Shown here one piece after another: positions 27,467 through 35,310 of a stretch of 64,000 bases of DNA; position 1 is the stretch's first letter, and each line of letters starts with the position of its first letter. Location: positions 131,619 to 195,618 of the forward strand of contig CAVOHV010000006.1 of the NCBI GenBank assembly GCA_963695805.1. Reading direction: 5' to 3'. The translations under genes were made by a program, and so were the position numbers. The stretch is from DASUPK01 sp963695805. GTDB lineage: Bacteria > Actinomycetota > Thermoleophilia > Solirubrobacterales > 70-9. The notes beneath the pieces are model-generated. The model searched no databases. It was not told the origin of the DNA and was given only the letters and a program-made list of their open reading frames with translations.

Positions 27467-27802
27467 GTGCCGTACCCGATCGACAACGCTCTCTTCCAGT
27501 GGGAGGAGGGGTCCCGGCGGCTCCGGGAGCTCTCAGAGGACCCGCGGGTCGCACGGACCGCGAGGCGCGCTGTGGATGCGATCCGCGACGAGCTGCGCCG
27601 CCGCATCGGCCCTACGTTCACCACCCAGGAGCTCGCCGACCTCTACGGTCGGGGCACCGATTGGAGCCTGGAGGCCGCCCGGCTGGCAGAGCCGATGAGC
27701 GCGGTGGACCTCGACCCGCAGGCGATCGTGGATGGCGCCTTCAACGAGTACCTCCGCGGGGCGAGGGACTACTCGGGCGGCCGCGTGATAGCCGAGCCCT
27801 AG
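27467..27802 (+). CDS. Conserved hypothetical protein
   Basis: 111 residues from GTG 27467. Soluble and helical by eye (QWEEGSRRLRELSEDPRVA, IRDELRRRIGPTFTTQELAD, YGRGTDWSLEAARLAEPMSA). The pattern suggests a small single-domain protein shared among actinobacteria. I do not recognise a family. Its last 4 nt overlap the end of the convergent gene. Confidence 0.6.
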   Translation: MPYPIDNALFQWEEGSRRLRELSEDPRVARTARRAVDAIRDELRRRIGPTFTTQELADLYGRGTDWSLEAARLAEPMSAVDLDPQAIVDGAFNEYLRGARDYSGGRVIAEP

Positions 27803-28356
27803 GAGTCCGCTTCGTCCGAGTCCGCGTCGTCCGAGCCCGCGTCGTCCCCGACGCGCTCGAGGACAATCCGGTCGGGCTCGATCGTCACCCTGAGCGCCTT
27901 GTGGCCCTTCCAGTGCTCGGTGTAGGTGGGGTCGTCCTTGATCGAGGGATCGAGCCAGATGCCGTAGCCCTCCACCTCGCCCTGGTCGAAGCTCGCCTCG
28001 AGGGGCTTGCGGCGTCCGCGTCCGCGACGGCCGCGACGGCGGCGGCGACGACGGCCGCTGGGCCTCTCGCCCTCGCCGTCGTCATCGGAATCGCCCTCTC
28101 CCTCGTCGGTCGCGCCCTCTTCCTCCTCGGGCTCGGGCTCGCCCAGCTCAGCTTCGATCTCCGCCTCGATCTCGTCGCGGAGGTCAACGTCACCAGCAGG
28201 TTCCTCACCCTCGGCGGTGAGGTCGTGTCGCTGCCTGAAATCCCGCAGCTGGGAGGCCGAAACGCCAAGCTGATGTGCAATCCAGGCATCTGTCCGCCCC
28301 TGGCGGACCCAGGCGCGGATCTGGTTGAGCTGTGGACGCAGAGACTGGCGTGCCAT
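27799..28356 (-). CDS. HTH-like protein with acidic and Arg-rich low-complexity middle
   Basis: 185 residues. The N-terminus (LNQIRAWVRQGRTDAWIAHQ, LGVSASQLRDFRQ) reads like a helix-turn-helix with recognition helix. The middle is first strongly acidic (DEIEAEIEAELGEPEPEEEE), then a run of Arg with a few Gly (about residues 98-116). A folded C-terminal part follows (ASFDQGEVEGYGIWLDPSIK, YTEHWKGHKALRVTIEPDRI). An adjoining acidic and basic block could bind nucleic acid or ribosome. Function unknown. Transcribed divergently from csrA. Confidence 0.65.
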   Translation of the reverse strand: MARQSLRPQLNQIRAWVRQGRTDAWIAHQLGVSASQLRDFRQRHDLTAEGEEPAGDVDLRDEIEAEIEAELGEPEPEEEEGATDEGEGDSDDDGEGERPSGRRRRRRRGRRGRGRRKPLEASFDQGEVEGYGIWLDPSIKDDPTYTEHWKGHKALRVTIEPDRIVLERVGDDAGSDDADSDEADS

Positions 28357-28455
28357 CGGTCGGCGGACTCTAGAGGATGGCGCCCATCTGCCATTTGTGC
28401 CTTGTTGGGCGACCCCTGAACGGCTACGCTACCTACTTCTAAGTAGCTGAGAGAG

Positions 28456-28474
28456 CGCCTACTGGGGGTAGGCG
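28456..28474 (+). promoter_or_regulatory. Hairpin in the csrA leader
   Basis: CGCCTAC / GTAGGCG with loop TGGGG, 24 nt before the csrA start. The ribosome-binding site that follows (tgaggaggcg) contains GGA, the core of CsrA-binding sites, so autoregulation is possible but not shown. Confidence 0.4.
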
Positions 28475-28498
28475 ACGATCTGAGGAGGCGTCCGAACC

Positions 28499-28744
28499 AT
28501 GCTGGTGCTGACAAGGAAGACGGGCCAGAGCATCATGATCGGCGACGGCGTGGAGGTCCAGGTGCTGTCGGTAGCGGGCGAGAAAGTCCGCCTCGGCATC
28601 ACCGCGCCGCGCGACGTGTCGATCTTCCGCAACGAGGTCTACAACCGGATCGAGACTGAGGCCTCGCAGGGCGAGGAAGAAGTGGAGGCCGGCACCAACG
28701 CCGTCGTCGAGGACGCCCTGGAGCGGCTCTCGCACCGGTCTTAG
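28499..28744 (+). CDS. csrA: Carbon storage regulator CsrA
   Basis: 81 residues. MLVLTRKTGQSIMIGDGVEV and VRLGITAPRDVSIFRNEVY are the standard CsrA/RsmA strands, with the RNA-contacting R6 and the later Arg of the VRLGI/APRDV region present. A Glu-rich C-terminal extension of about 20 residues is longer than in E. coli. CsrA dimers bind GGA motifs in mRNA leaders and block or promote translation. In Gram-positives it usually goes with flagellar genes and FliW; none is in this window. Confidence 0.95.
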   Translation: MLVLTRKTGQSIMIGDGVEVQVLSVAGEKVRLGITAPRDVSIFRNEVYNRIETEASQGEEEVEAGTNAVVEDALERLSHRS

Positions 28745-28775
28745 CAGTAGGGCTGGCGGCCCCCTTCCGGTCGGG

Positions 28776-28781
28776 GATACT
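28776..28781 (+). promoter_or_regulatory. -10-like hexamer GATACT before the SnoaL-like gene
   Basis: Ends 7 nt before ATG 28789, matching the leaderless spacing seen elsewhere. Confidence 0.4.
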
Positions 28782-28788
28782 GGACCCG

Positions 28789-29190
28789 ATGTCGGAGGAG
28801 AACGTGAGCGTCGTGAGGGATTTCCTCGACGCCGGGACGCGAGAGGACTGGGCGCGAGTCGCGGAGCTGGTCGATCCCGATGTCGAGTTGCACGGGACGG
28901 TCGGCGGCGTTGAGGAGGGCCGGGTTTACCGCGGTCTCGCCGAGGCCATGCGCGAGTACATCGAGGTGGACGGCGAGGCGTGGGAGGAGCGCCGCATCGA
29001 GCCGGAGGAGTTCCTCGACGCCGACGACGACGTAGTCGTGTTGCTGCACGAGTACCGGCGCGGCAGAGGCAGCGGAGTCGAGTTGGAGATCGACACAGCG
29101 GTTGTCTTCACGGTCCGCGACGGACGGGTGGTGCGCATACAGGGATATATGGATCCCGCGGCAGCCCAGAAGGCCGCCGAGCTGTCCTGA
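28789..29190 (+). CDS. SnoaL-like (NTF2 fold) protein
   Basis: 133 residues, a single NTF2-like domain: ENVSVVRDFLDAGTREDWAR, LVDPDVELHGTV, YRGLAEAMREYIEVDG, and a C-terminal strand pair ending in IQGYMDPAAAQKAA. Members include polyketide cyclases, isomerases and ligand-binding proteins. No catalytic Asp-His pair can be assigned from sequence alone. Confidence 0.8.
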   Translation: MSEENVSVVRDFLDAGTREDWARVAELVDPDVELHGTVGGVEEGRVYRGLAEAMREYIEVDGEAWEERRIEPEEFLDADDDVVVLLHEYRRGRGSGVELEIDTAVVFTVRDGRVVRIQGYMDPAAAQKAAELS

Positions 29191-29198
29191 GGGGGCCG

Positions 29199-29447
29199 CT
29201 AGCCCATCAGCCAGGCCAGCGTCTCGAACATCGCCACGACCACGGTGACGACCGTGATCGTCAGGCAGACGAGGAGAACGCTGAACCGCACCCGGCCACG
29301 TGACTCGTTGCGCGTGATGCGACGGGCGCGCGATCGGTTGACCGCACGCTTCCGCAGCTGATCGCGCCGGCGCTTTTCGAGCGCCATCTCCTGCTCGAAC
29401 GCCAGCTCGATCTGAGCCATGCTCTGTCGCATCCGCATCTGAGTCAT
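29199..29447 (-). CDS. Small membrane protein
   Basis: 82 residues: a charged helical first half (QIELAFEQEMALEKRRRDQL, RSRARRITR) and one C-terminal membrane helix (VRFSVLLVCLTITVVTVVVA, MFETLAWLMG). No family recognised. The strong codon bias supports a real gene. Convergent with the SnoaL-like gene at a distance of 8 nt. Confidence 0.6.
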   Translation of the reverse strand: MTQMRMRQSMAQIELAFEQEMALEKRRRDQLRKRAVNRSRARRITRNESRGRVRFSVLLVCLTITVVTVVVAMFETLAWLMG

Positions 29448-29500
29448 CTCAACAGCCCCCCGGGGCGACCGGGCAAGCTAGCAAACGATCTTGCCATTGA

Positions 29501-30049
29501 CTATAGGGGGCAGCTTCCCCATAACCCCCGGCCTTGAGCGCCTGCCCGGGCCGCCAGACGGGCGAAGAGCGAGGCGAATGAGTCGTTCGGCGGAATCGTC
29601 AATGTCCGTGCCAGGCCCAGTCTGACGAGCTCCGCGTTCACGAACAGCGGGTGCCCGCCGGGGCGCGCGGCGGGGAGGTAGACGTAGGCGAGCAGGCGAC
29701 CGTAGACGTCCCGCCGCTCGGCGTCGAAGCGGAGGGTCACGCTCCGGCCGCCGACCAGTCGCTCGTTCACCGCATGCGCCTGCGGCCCGCCGCACTGGAC
29801 CGGGGTGTCCGGCTTGACGGTCTCGGGCGTGTCGATGCCGATGTAGCGGACGGTTTCCTCGTCGCCATCCCGCATCGCCACGTCGATGGTGTCCCCGTCG
29901 ACGACGTGGGTGACGCGGGCGCTGACCGGGCCGCTGGGCTCGGAGGAGCCGCCGTCGTTCCCGCAACCCCGGGACACGGCGAGCACGACCAGAACAGCGG
30001 CAATCAAGAGGGGCGCCCGGAGGGCACCGCGGCGAAGCGGTCGGCTCAC
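29501..30049 (-). CDS. Secreted thermonuclease-like protein (SNase fold)
   Basis: 182 residues. Basic start and hydrophobic stretch (LLIAAVLVVLAVSRGC) ending in a Cys that could be lipidated. The SNase core follows: VTHVVDGDTIDVAM, VRYIGIDTPE with the active-site Arg and Asp, and RRDVYGRLLAYVYLP with the second Arg. The catalytic set looks complete, so a Ca-dependent cell-surface nuclease is likely. Confidence 0.82.
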   Translation of the reverse strand: MSRPLRRGALRAPLLIAAVLVVLAVSRGCGNDGGSSEPSGPVSARVTHVVDGDTIDVAMRDGDEETVRYIGIDTPETVKPDTPVQCGGPQAHAVNERLVGGRSVTLRFDAERRDVYGRLLAYVYLPAARPGGHPLFVNAELVRLGLARTLTIPPNDSFASLFARLAARAGAQGRGLWGSCPL

Positions 30050-30082
30050 CCCTCGATGATGCTCCGCGGCTCGGAACTATCC

Positions 30083-30125
30083 GCGGGGCGCTTTTCGCGT
30101 CTGGGGGGCGAGTAAAGCGCCCCGC
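30083..30125. repeat. Palindromic repeat, family 2, copy 2; possible terminator of the aldolase gene
   Basis: gcggggcgcttt (30083-30094) pairs with aaagcgccccgc (30114-30125); inner TCGC/GCGA and unpaired gt. It touches the aldolase stop codon. Read on the minus strand the 3' arm is not followed by a U run beyond the internal ones, so terminator function is uncertain. Confidence 0.6.
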
Positions 30126-31045
30126 TACGGGATGCGCCGCACGTTGTTGAGCAGCGTCTCCTTGATCTGGCCGATGATCTCGAGCGCCTCCGACTTCTCG
30201 CGCTGCCAGACGTTGCGGCCGAAGATCACGCCGGATCCGCCCGTCTCCATGATCGTGCGGGTGTGCGAGAGGACGGTCTCGTCGTCAGTTTTCGAGCCGC
30301 CGGAGAGGACCACCAGGGCGCGGCCCGCGGACTCGACGATCTGGCGGACCGCCTCCTCGGGCGAGACGTCCATCTCGTTGTAAGGGGCCGGCTGGTCCTT
30401 GTCCTTCTCGGGGTCGAACTTCGGGAAGTTAAGCTTGACGATGTCGGCGCCCATCTCCATCGCCATGCGTGCGGCGTAGTCGATCGCGTAGAAGGAGACC
30501 TGGCCGCCCTTCTTGTCGATGTCCCGGCCGCGCGGATAGGCCCAGACCATCAGCGGCATGCCGTAGCGCTCGCAGTCCTCGCGGACGCCCTTGAGCTGGT
30601 GCAGGTCCACGTCCTGCCGCGGCGACCCGACGTAGAGCGTGTAGCCGACCGCGTCGGCGCCCAACCGGACGGCGTCCTCGACGGACGCGTTGGTCGAGGA
30701 GAAGGCCTCATCGGAGGGCGGGACGTCCGTCTTGCCGTTGACCTTCAGGATCAGGGGCACCTGGCCCGCGTAGTCGGGGTAGTAGCGCGTCGCCAGGCCG
30801 ATCTGACAGGCGAGCGCCGAGTAGCCGGCCTCGGCGGCGAGGCTGAACTGGTACTCGGGGTCCTTCGAGGCCGGGTTCGGGAAGAAATCGCGCGGTCCGT
30901 GCTCGATGCCCTGGTCGATCGGGAGCAGCATCAGCGTCCCGTTGCCGGGGCCGTAGTCGAAGAGCAGCCGGCGCAGCCGCGCGCGCTTGCCGGGCGAGAG
31001 CGTTGCGAGCAGCGACTTCTGCTCGGTGATCGACTTGACTTCCAT
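30125..31045 (-). CDS. Class I fructose-bisphosphate aldolase (DhnA/FbaB type)
   Basis: 306 residues from ATG 31045, with gaggagg 14 nt upstream. The TIM barrel carries LLPIDQGIEHGPRDFF, the GADAVGYTLYVGS segment, MVWAYPRG, and the Schiff-base region ADIVKLNFPKFD with its Lys, then ALVVLSGGSKTDDE and GVIFGRNVWQR for phosphate binding. It cleaves or forms fructose-1,6-bisphosphate in glycolysis/gluconeogenesis. It stands alone on the minus strand. Confidence 0.92.
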   Translation of the reverse strand: MEVKSITEQKSLLATLSPGKRARLRRLLFDYGPGNGTLMLLPIDQGIEHGPRDFFPNPASKDPEYQFSLAAEAGYSALACQIGLATRYYPDYAGQVPLILKVNGKTDVPPSDEAFSSTNASVEDAVRLGADAVGYTLYVGSPRQDVDLHQLKGVREDCERYGMPLMVWAYPRGRDIDKKGGQVSFYAIDYAARMAMEMGADIVKLNFPKFDPEKDKDQPAPYNEMDVSPEEAVRQIVESAGRALVVLSGGSKTDDETVLSHTRTIMETGGSGVIFGRNVWQREKSEALEIIGQIKETLLNNVRRIP

Positions 31046-31155
31046 GGTCTCGAATACCTCCTCGTTGGGCCTCGGATTCAGTATGCCCCATCTTCGCGTC
31101 CCGCTACCTCCGTGCGCAGCACGGATCAGCGTGGACCGCATCCCCCGGTGCTGTC

Positions 31156-32289
31156 ATGGTCCCGGGCGTGCTGGAGCACAAGTTCGGCCGGACCCGGTTC
31201 ACGGTCGGCATCGAGGAGGAGCTGATGATCTGCGATGCCGAGACCCTGGAGCTCGCCCAGGGGATCGAGCGGATCCTGGACTTCCTCCCCGAGAAGAAGC
31301 TGCCCGGGATGGTGAAGCCGGAGCTGATGCAGTCCGTCCTCGAGGTCGCGACGCTGCCCTGCGGCGGCGTCGCCGAGGCCGGTGGGCAGCTCCGCTCGCT
31401 GCGCCGGACCGTTCGTGAGGTCGCCGCCCAGCAGGGCCTTGCGATCGGAGCCGCCGGAACTCACCCCAGCGCCCTCTACGAGGACCAGTTGATCGTCGAG
31501 CGCCCTCGCTACCGGGAGCTCGCGGACGAGCTCGGCTGGATCGCCGAGCGGGAGCTGATCTTCGGCACCCACGTCCACGTCGGCATTGACGATGCGGACA
31601 AGGCGATCTACGTCGCCGACATGATGCGCGGCTACCTGCCGCTGCTGCTCGGCATGTCCAGCAACTCCCCGCTCTGGCGCGGCCGCACCACCGGGATGAT
31701 GTCCGCGCGCACACCGGTGTTCCGCGCCTTCCCCCGGGTCGGGGTCCCGCCCTACTACGGCACGTGGAAGGCCTACTCGCACCGCGTCGAGCAGATGATG
31801 CGCGGCGGGGCGATCCCGGACTACACCTACATGTGGTGGGACGTGCGGCCCCACCCGAACCTGGGCACGGTCGAGCTCCGGGTCTTCGATCAGCAGACGC
31901 GGGTCGAGCACACGATCGGGTTCGCCGCCTTCGCGCAGGCCCTGGCCCACCGGCTCGCGACCGAATACGAGGCCGGTGTGCCCAGCGTCGATTACCCCCA
32001 CGAGCTGATCGACGACAACAAGGTCCGCGCCGCGCTGGTCGGGATCGAGGGCAAGCTGATCGATTTCGACCACGGGCTCGAGGTGCCGGGCGAGGAGATG
32101 GCGCTCGGCACGATCGAGGACCTCCGCGAGAACGCACGTGAGCTCGGCTGTGAGGACGAGCTCGTCCACCTCACTGACCTGGTCGAGTACGGCACCGGGG
32201 CTCGACGCCAGCTCAACTCGCTGCAGGACCACGGCGAGATCGGCGGGCTGATGACGGAGATCGTGGCGGCCACCGACCCGGACAGCTGA
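31156..32289 (+). CDS. Carboxylate-amine ligase, YbdK/EgtA-like (glutamate-cysteine ligase family 2)
   Basis: 377 residues. Motifs: FTVGIEEELMICD with the metal-binding Glu residues, LMQSVLEVATLPCGG, AAGTHPSA, FGTHVHVGID, SNSPLWRGRTTGMMSARTPV and WWDVRPHPNLGTVELRVFDQ. Members ligate glutamate to cysteine or another amine using ATP. Whether this one makes gamma-glutamylcysteine cannot be told; ybdK-type proteins have weak GCL activity. Confidence 0.88.
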   Translation: MVPGVLEHKFGRTRFTVGIEEELMICDAETLELAQGIERILDFLPEKKLPGMVKPELMQSVLEVATLPCGGVAEAGGQLRSLRRTVREVAAQQGLAIGAAGTHPSALYEDQLIVERPRYRELADELGWIAERELIFGTHVHVGIDDADKAIYVADMMRGYLPLLLGMSSNSPLWRGRTTGMMSARTPVFRAFPRVGVPPYYGTWKAYSHRVEQMMRGGAIPDYTYMWWDVRPHPNLGTVELRVFDQQTRVEHTIGFAAFAQALAHRLATEYEAGVPSVDYPHELIDDNKVRAALVGIEGKLIDFDHGLEVPGEEMALGTIEDLRENARELGCEDELVHLTDLVEYGTGARRQLNSLQDHGEIGGLMTEIVAATDPDS

Positions 32290-32400
32290 TTTTTCGCTGA
32301 GACACAGGCACTGCGATGCCTCAGAAAGGCCGCACTCGAACGCTTCCGGACGGTGCGATACGGTTTCAGTAGTGATTTACCCACTTTTTCCGCCATGAAA

Positions 32401-32413
32401 TACGGAATCCGTA
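32401..32413. promoter_or_regulatory. Inverted repeat TACGGA-a-TCCGTA before an HxlR-like gene
   Basis: Perfect 6-bp arms around one base, ending 3 nt before ATG 32417, where the ribosome would bind. Fits an autoregulatory operator; inference. The preceding 110 nt (32290-32400) hold no gene. Confidence 0.45.
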
Positions 32414-32416
32414 CTG

Positions 32417-32710
32417 ATGGCTGCTGAGCGGGCGGTAGAGAGCGTTCTCGACCTGCTCGGGCGGCGCTGGGTCCTGAGGCTGGTCTGGGAGCTCCGCCGG
32501 AGCACCCTCTCCTTCTCGGAGCTCCGTGAGCGGACCGGGATCAGCCCATCCGTCCTCTCCGCGCGCCTGCGGGAGCTGGTCGATTCAGGTGTCCTCGAGC
32601 GCGACGGCGGGCGGCGCTACCGGCTCAGCGGCCGGGGCCGCGAGCTCGCCCGCATTCTCTATGAGCTGAATCGATGGGCCGAGCACCAACAGGAAACGGG
32701 TCGCGCCTAG
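32417..32710 (+). CDS. HxlR-type winged-helix regulator
   Basis: 97 residues. LLGRRWVLRLVWELRRSTLS, FSELRERTGISPSVLSARLR, ELVDSGVLERDGGRRYRLSG follows the HxlR/MarR-like wHTH plan, ending with LNRWAEHQQE. No cysteine, so it is not a typical thiol sensor of the HxlR group. A tight inverted repeat sits just upstream. Confidence 0.85.
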   Translation: MAAERAVESVLDLLGRRWVLRLVWELRRSTLSFSELRERTGISPSVLSARLRELVDSGVLERDGGRRYRLSGRGRELARILYELNRWAEHQQETGRA

Positions 32711-32731
32711 AAACCGAGCGCGCCCTCGCAC

Positions 32732-32737
32732 TATCCT
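32732..32737 (+). promoter_or_regulatory. -10 hexamer TATCCT before the pseudo-rhomboid gene
   Basis: Ends 6 nt before GTG 32744; leaderless-type spacing. Confidence 0.45.
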
Positions 32738-32743
32738 CGCGGA

Positions 32744-33535
32744 GTGAGCTCGCCTGAGCTAAGCGTCGTCTGCAGGACCTGTGGCGAGGAGGTCAGCCCT
32801 TATGTGACCGAGTGCCCGTACTGCGGCACCCGGCTGCGCAAGCGCGCACCGAAGCTCGAGCTCCGCGGCGACGAGCTCACCCCTCGGCAGTCCCGCCGCA
32901 CTCGCCGCCGCCTCGCGCGGGCCCAGCGCGCCGACCGAGCCAGCCGGCTGGCCGACCGCCCCTACGCCGTGATCGCGGCGATCCTGATCCCTGCAGTCCT
33001 CCTGCTCGTACGCGTCGCCAGCCCGGCGATCAATGCCTTCGACCTCGGCGCCATAGTCGGTCCCGTCGAGGGGGACTGGTGGCGCTACCTGGCGGCTCCC
33101 TTCATCTATCCCGACATCGGCTACCTCTTCGTCGCCTCGGTCGGAATCGCGATCTTCGGCTACGCGGTCGAGGAGCGGCTCGGGACGATTGCCACCGTCG
33201 TGCTGATCCTCGCCTGCGGGGGCCTCGGCATGCTTGCGGCCGACGGGATCGAGACCGCCTTCGCCAACAGCAACGACGTCCTGCTCGCCGCCGGCGGCAA
33301 CGGGATCGCCCTCGGCCTGCTCTGCGCCTGGGCGGTGATGCGCGCGGCGGAGGTCCGGGCACACCCCGGCGAGGATGTGGAGGTGATCGGCGCCGCGGTT
33401 GCCGCAGCTGTCCTCATCCTGCTGCCGCTCGTCGACGATTACGCAAACGTCTTCGCCGGCTTCGGCGGTGCCCTGGTGGGCGCGGGCTGCGGACTGGGCA
33501 CCGTCTTGGCGCGCCGCGAGCGCAGACCCGACTGA
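32744..33535 (+). CDS. Zinc-ribbon protein with catalytically dead rhomboid domain
   Basis: 263 residues. Zinc ribbon at C10-x2-C13 and C24-x2-C27 (TECPYCGTRL), basic linker, then six hydrophobic segments from residue 73. GDWWRYLAAPFIYPDIGYLF followed by GYAVEERLG matches the rhomboid L1 loop and second helix, but the conserved His/Asn there are missing. The Ser of the GxSG motif is Asn186 (GGNG), and the region where the catalytic His should sit reads AGFGG. So the protein keeps the fold but not the protease dyad, like iRhoms or derlins. It may guide membrane clients. Next gene starts 12 nt on. Confidence 0.72.
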   Translation: MSSPELSVVCRTCGEEVSPYVTECPYCGTRLRKRAPKLELRGDELTPRQSRRTRRRLARAQRADRASRLADRPYAVIAAILIPAVLLLVRVASPAINAFDLGAIVGPVEGDWWRYLAAPFIYPDIGYLFVASVGIAIFGYAVEERLGTIATVVLILACGGLGMLAADGIETAFANSNDVLLAAGGNGIALGLLCAWAVMRAAEVRAHPGEDVEVIGAAVAAAVLILLPLVDDYANVFAGFGGALVGAGCGLGTVLARRERRPD

Positions 33536-33546
33536 CCACGAGCAGA

Positions 33547-34203
33547 TTGGCCTTCGACAAGTTCATCTCGATCACCCCTGAGCTGCACCGCTACGCGGTC
33601 GAGCACAGCTCGTTCCGCGACGGGGTGATCTCCGACGTCGAGCGGGCGGGCGAGGAGATGGGCGACCTGGCCGCGATGCAGATCGCGGGCGACCAGGCGG
33701 CGTTCATGACGATCCTGGTCAGGGCGATCGGCGCCCACGACGCGCTCGAGGTCGGCACCTTCCTCGGCTACGGCGCCCTCGCGATCGCACGCGGCCTGCC
33801 CGAGGACGGCCGCCTGATCTGCTGCGAGCTCGACGAGGGGTACGCCGAGCGCGCCCGCGGGCACCTGCGCATGGCCGGCCTCGAGGACAGGGTGGAGGTC
33901 CGGGTCGGCCCCGCGCTCGAGTCGCTGCGGGCGATGGAGCGCACAGAACAGTTCGACTTCGCGTTCATCGACGCGGACAAGACCGAGTACATCGACTACT
34001 TCGAGGAGACCCTGCCTCGGATGCGCCCGAACGGCGTGATTCTGCTCGACAACACCCTGCGCGGGGGAAGCGTGCTCGACCCAGGCGACTCCGAGTCCGC
34101 TCGGGTGACGGCCGAGCTCAACGACCGGCTGGCAACTGACGATCGGGTGGACGTGGCGCTGCTCGGCTTCGCCGACGGCATCACCATGGTCCGTAAGCGG
34201 TGA
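33547..34203 (+). CDS. Class I SAM-dependent O-methyltransferase (CCoAOMT-like)
   Basis: 218 residues from TTG 33547; the open frame runs much further upstream but that part is antisense/shadow of the pseudo-rhomboid gene. SAM-binding motif ALEVGTFLGYGALAIARGL, the acidic CCELDEGYAERAR, and the metal-binding FAFIDADKTEYIDYFEETLP and ILLDNTLRGG place it with catechol/caffeoyl-CoA-type methyltransferases. Acceptor unknown. The GTG of the GNAT gene overlaps its stop by 4 nt. Confidence 0.86.
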   Translation: MAFDKFISITPELHRYAVEHSSFRDGVISDVERAGEEMGDLAAMQIAGDQAAFMTILVRAIGAHDALEVGTFLGYGALAIARGLPEDGRLICCELDEGYAERARGHLRMAGLEDRVEVRVGPALESLRAMERTEQFDFAFIDADKTEYIDYFEETLPRMRPNGVILLDNTLRGGSVLDPGDSESARVTAELNDRLATDDRVDVALLGFADGITMVRKR

Positions 34204-34967
34204 GCGGCCTCCCCACTGACGACCGTGGCTGGTTCGACCTGGTGCTCTCCAACCAGCCGCCGCTCTGGAGGCTGATGGCGGAGGCGTGCGGGGGCGGCGT
34301 CTGGACCGACGGCGATCTCCAGGCGGCACTGGTCCCCGCCTCCCCCAACCGCTCGTTCTTCAACTCGGTTTTCTACCGGGACACGGACGCCCTGCTCGAG
34401 ACCCTCCCGCGGCTCGCCGGGGCCTACGACGAGGCCGGTGTCAACGCCTGGACGGTGTGGGTGCCCGCGGACGACGAGCGGGCTCGCGAGGGCCTGGAGG
34501 CGGCCGGGCACAAGCTCGACGCCACGCCGCGAGCGATGGGCTTGGAGCTCTCGGAGCTGCAGATGCCCGATGCGGATCCCGAGCTCGAGATCCGCGAGGA
34601 GACGGACATGGAGCTGCTCCGCCAGATCAACGAGACGGCCTACGGCTATCCGCCCGGGGACTTCCCGCCGATCGCGCCGATGCCGGGCACAGAGACCTAC
34701 CTGGCGAGCCTCGACGGCGAGACCGTCTGCTCGACCCTCGTCTGGGCTCCCGGTGAGGACGCGGAGATCACCTTCGTCGCGACCCTGCCCGAGGCGCGCG
34801 GCCGCGGCATCAGCGGGCGGCTCCTCGCCTACGCACTGGAGCGGCAGCTGGAGCGCGGCAAGTCAGCCTCGACCCTGATCGCGACCAAGCTCGGCTTTCC
34901 CGTCTACGAGACGCTCGGCTATCGCGACGTGGGCGGCCTCGAGATGTGGGAGAAGAGGAAGTCGTGA
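34200..34967 (+). CDS. GNAT family N-acetyltransferase
   Basis: 255 residues. The C-terminal half is a GNAT domain with the acetyl-CoA loop VATLPEARGRGISGRLLAYA and the closing LGFPVYETLGYRDVGGLEMW. The N-terminal half has the partner-domain look of tandem GNAT proteins (FYRDTDALLETLPRLAGAYD, WTVWVPADDERAREGL). Substrate unknown. It overlaps genes on both sides by 4 nt, within a run from the methyltransferase to the UPF0173 hydrolase. Confidence 0.84.
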   Translation: MSGLPTDDRGWFDLVLSNQPPLWRLMAEACGGGVWTDGDLQAALVPASPNRSFFNSVFYRDTDALLETLPRLAGAYDEAGVNAWTVWVPADDERAREGLEAAGHKLDATPRAMGLELSELQMPDADPELEIREETDMELLRQINETAYGYPPGDFPPIAPMPGTETYLASLDGETVCSTLVWAPGEDAEITFVATLPEARGRGISGRLLAYALERQLERGKSASTLIATKLGFPVYETLGYRDVGGLEMWEKRKS

Positions 34968-35305
34968 CTGACCGCAGCTACAGCGACGAGCAGATCGACG
35001 CTGCGATCGAGGCGCTCTCCGACCCGGGGGCCTTCGGCGAGGCCGAGCGGCAGGTCGCCCGGGCGGCGCCCAGGCTGCAGAGGATCCTCGCGGAGGCGCT
35101 CGGCGCCGGCGGTTGGTTCGGCGAGTCGCATGAATCCGAGGTGCTGAAGGCGGCGACCACCCCGGACGAGGAGGCGCGCCTGCTCGCCGTCCGCACCCTG
35201 CTCGCCGAGGAGGCGCGCATGGGAATGATGGTTGGGGTGGCTGTCGGCTGGGCATTGGCCGAGCAGCTCGAACAGCAGGAATCCGAACCCACGAAGGAGG
35301 ACTGA
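34964..35305 (+). CDS. Conserved hypothetical protein
   Basis: 113 residues from GTG 34964, overlapping the GNAT stop (GTGA). Helical: SYSDEQIDAAIEALSDPGAF, AAPRLQRILAEALGAGGWFG, then MGMMVGVAVGWALAEQLEQQ, which is weakly hydrophobic. No family recognised. Its place in a tight operon makes it likely real. The MBL-fold gene starts 5 nt later. Confidence 0.65.
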   Translation: MTDRSYSDEQIDAAIEALSDPGAFGEAERQVARAAPRLQRILAEALGAGGWFGESHESEVLKAATTPDEEARLLAVRTLLAEEARMGMMVGVAVGWALAEQLEQQESEPTKED

Positions 35306-35310
35306 CGCAA

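Noticed and set aside
32812..33546. Long upstream extension of the O-methyltransferase frame
   Set aside because: It overlaps the zinc-ribbon pseudo-rhomboid gene in another frame and is Arg/Pro-rich shadow; the family start fits TTG 33547.
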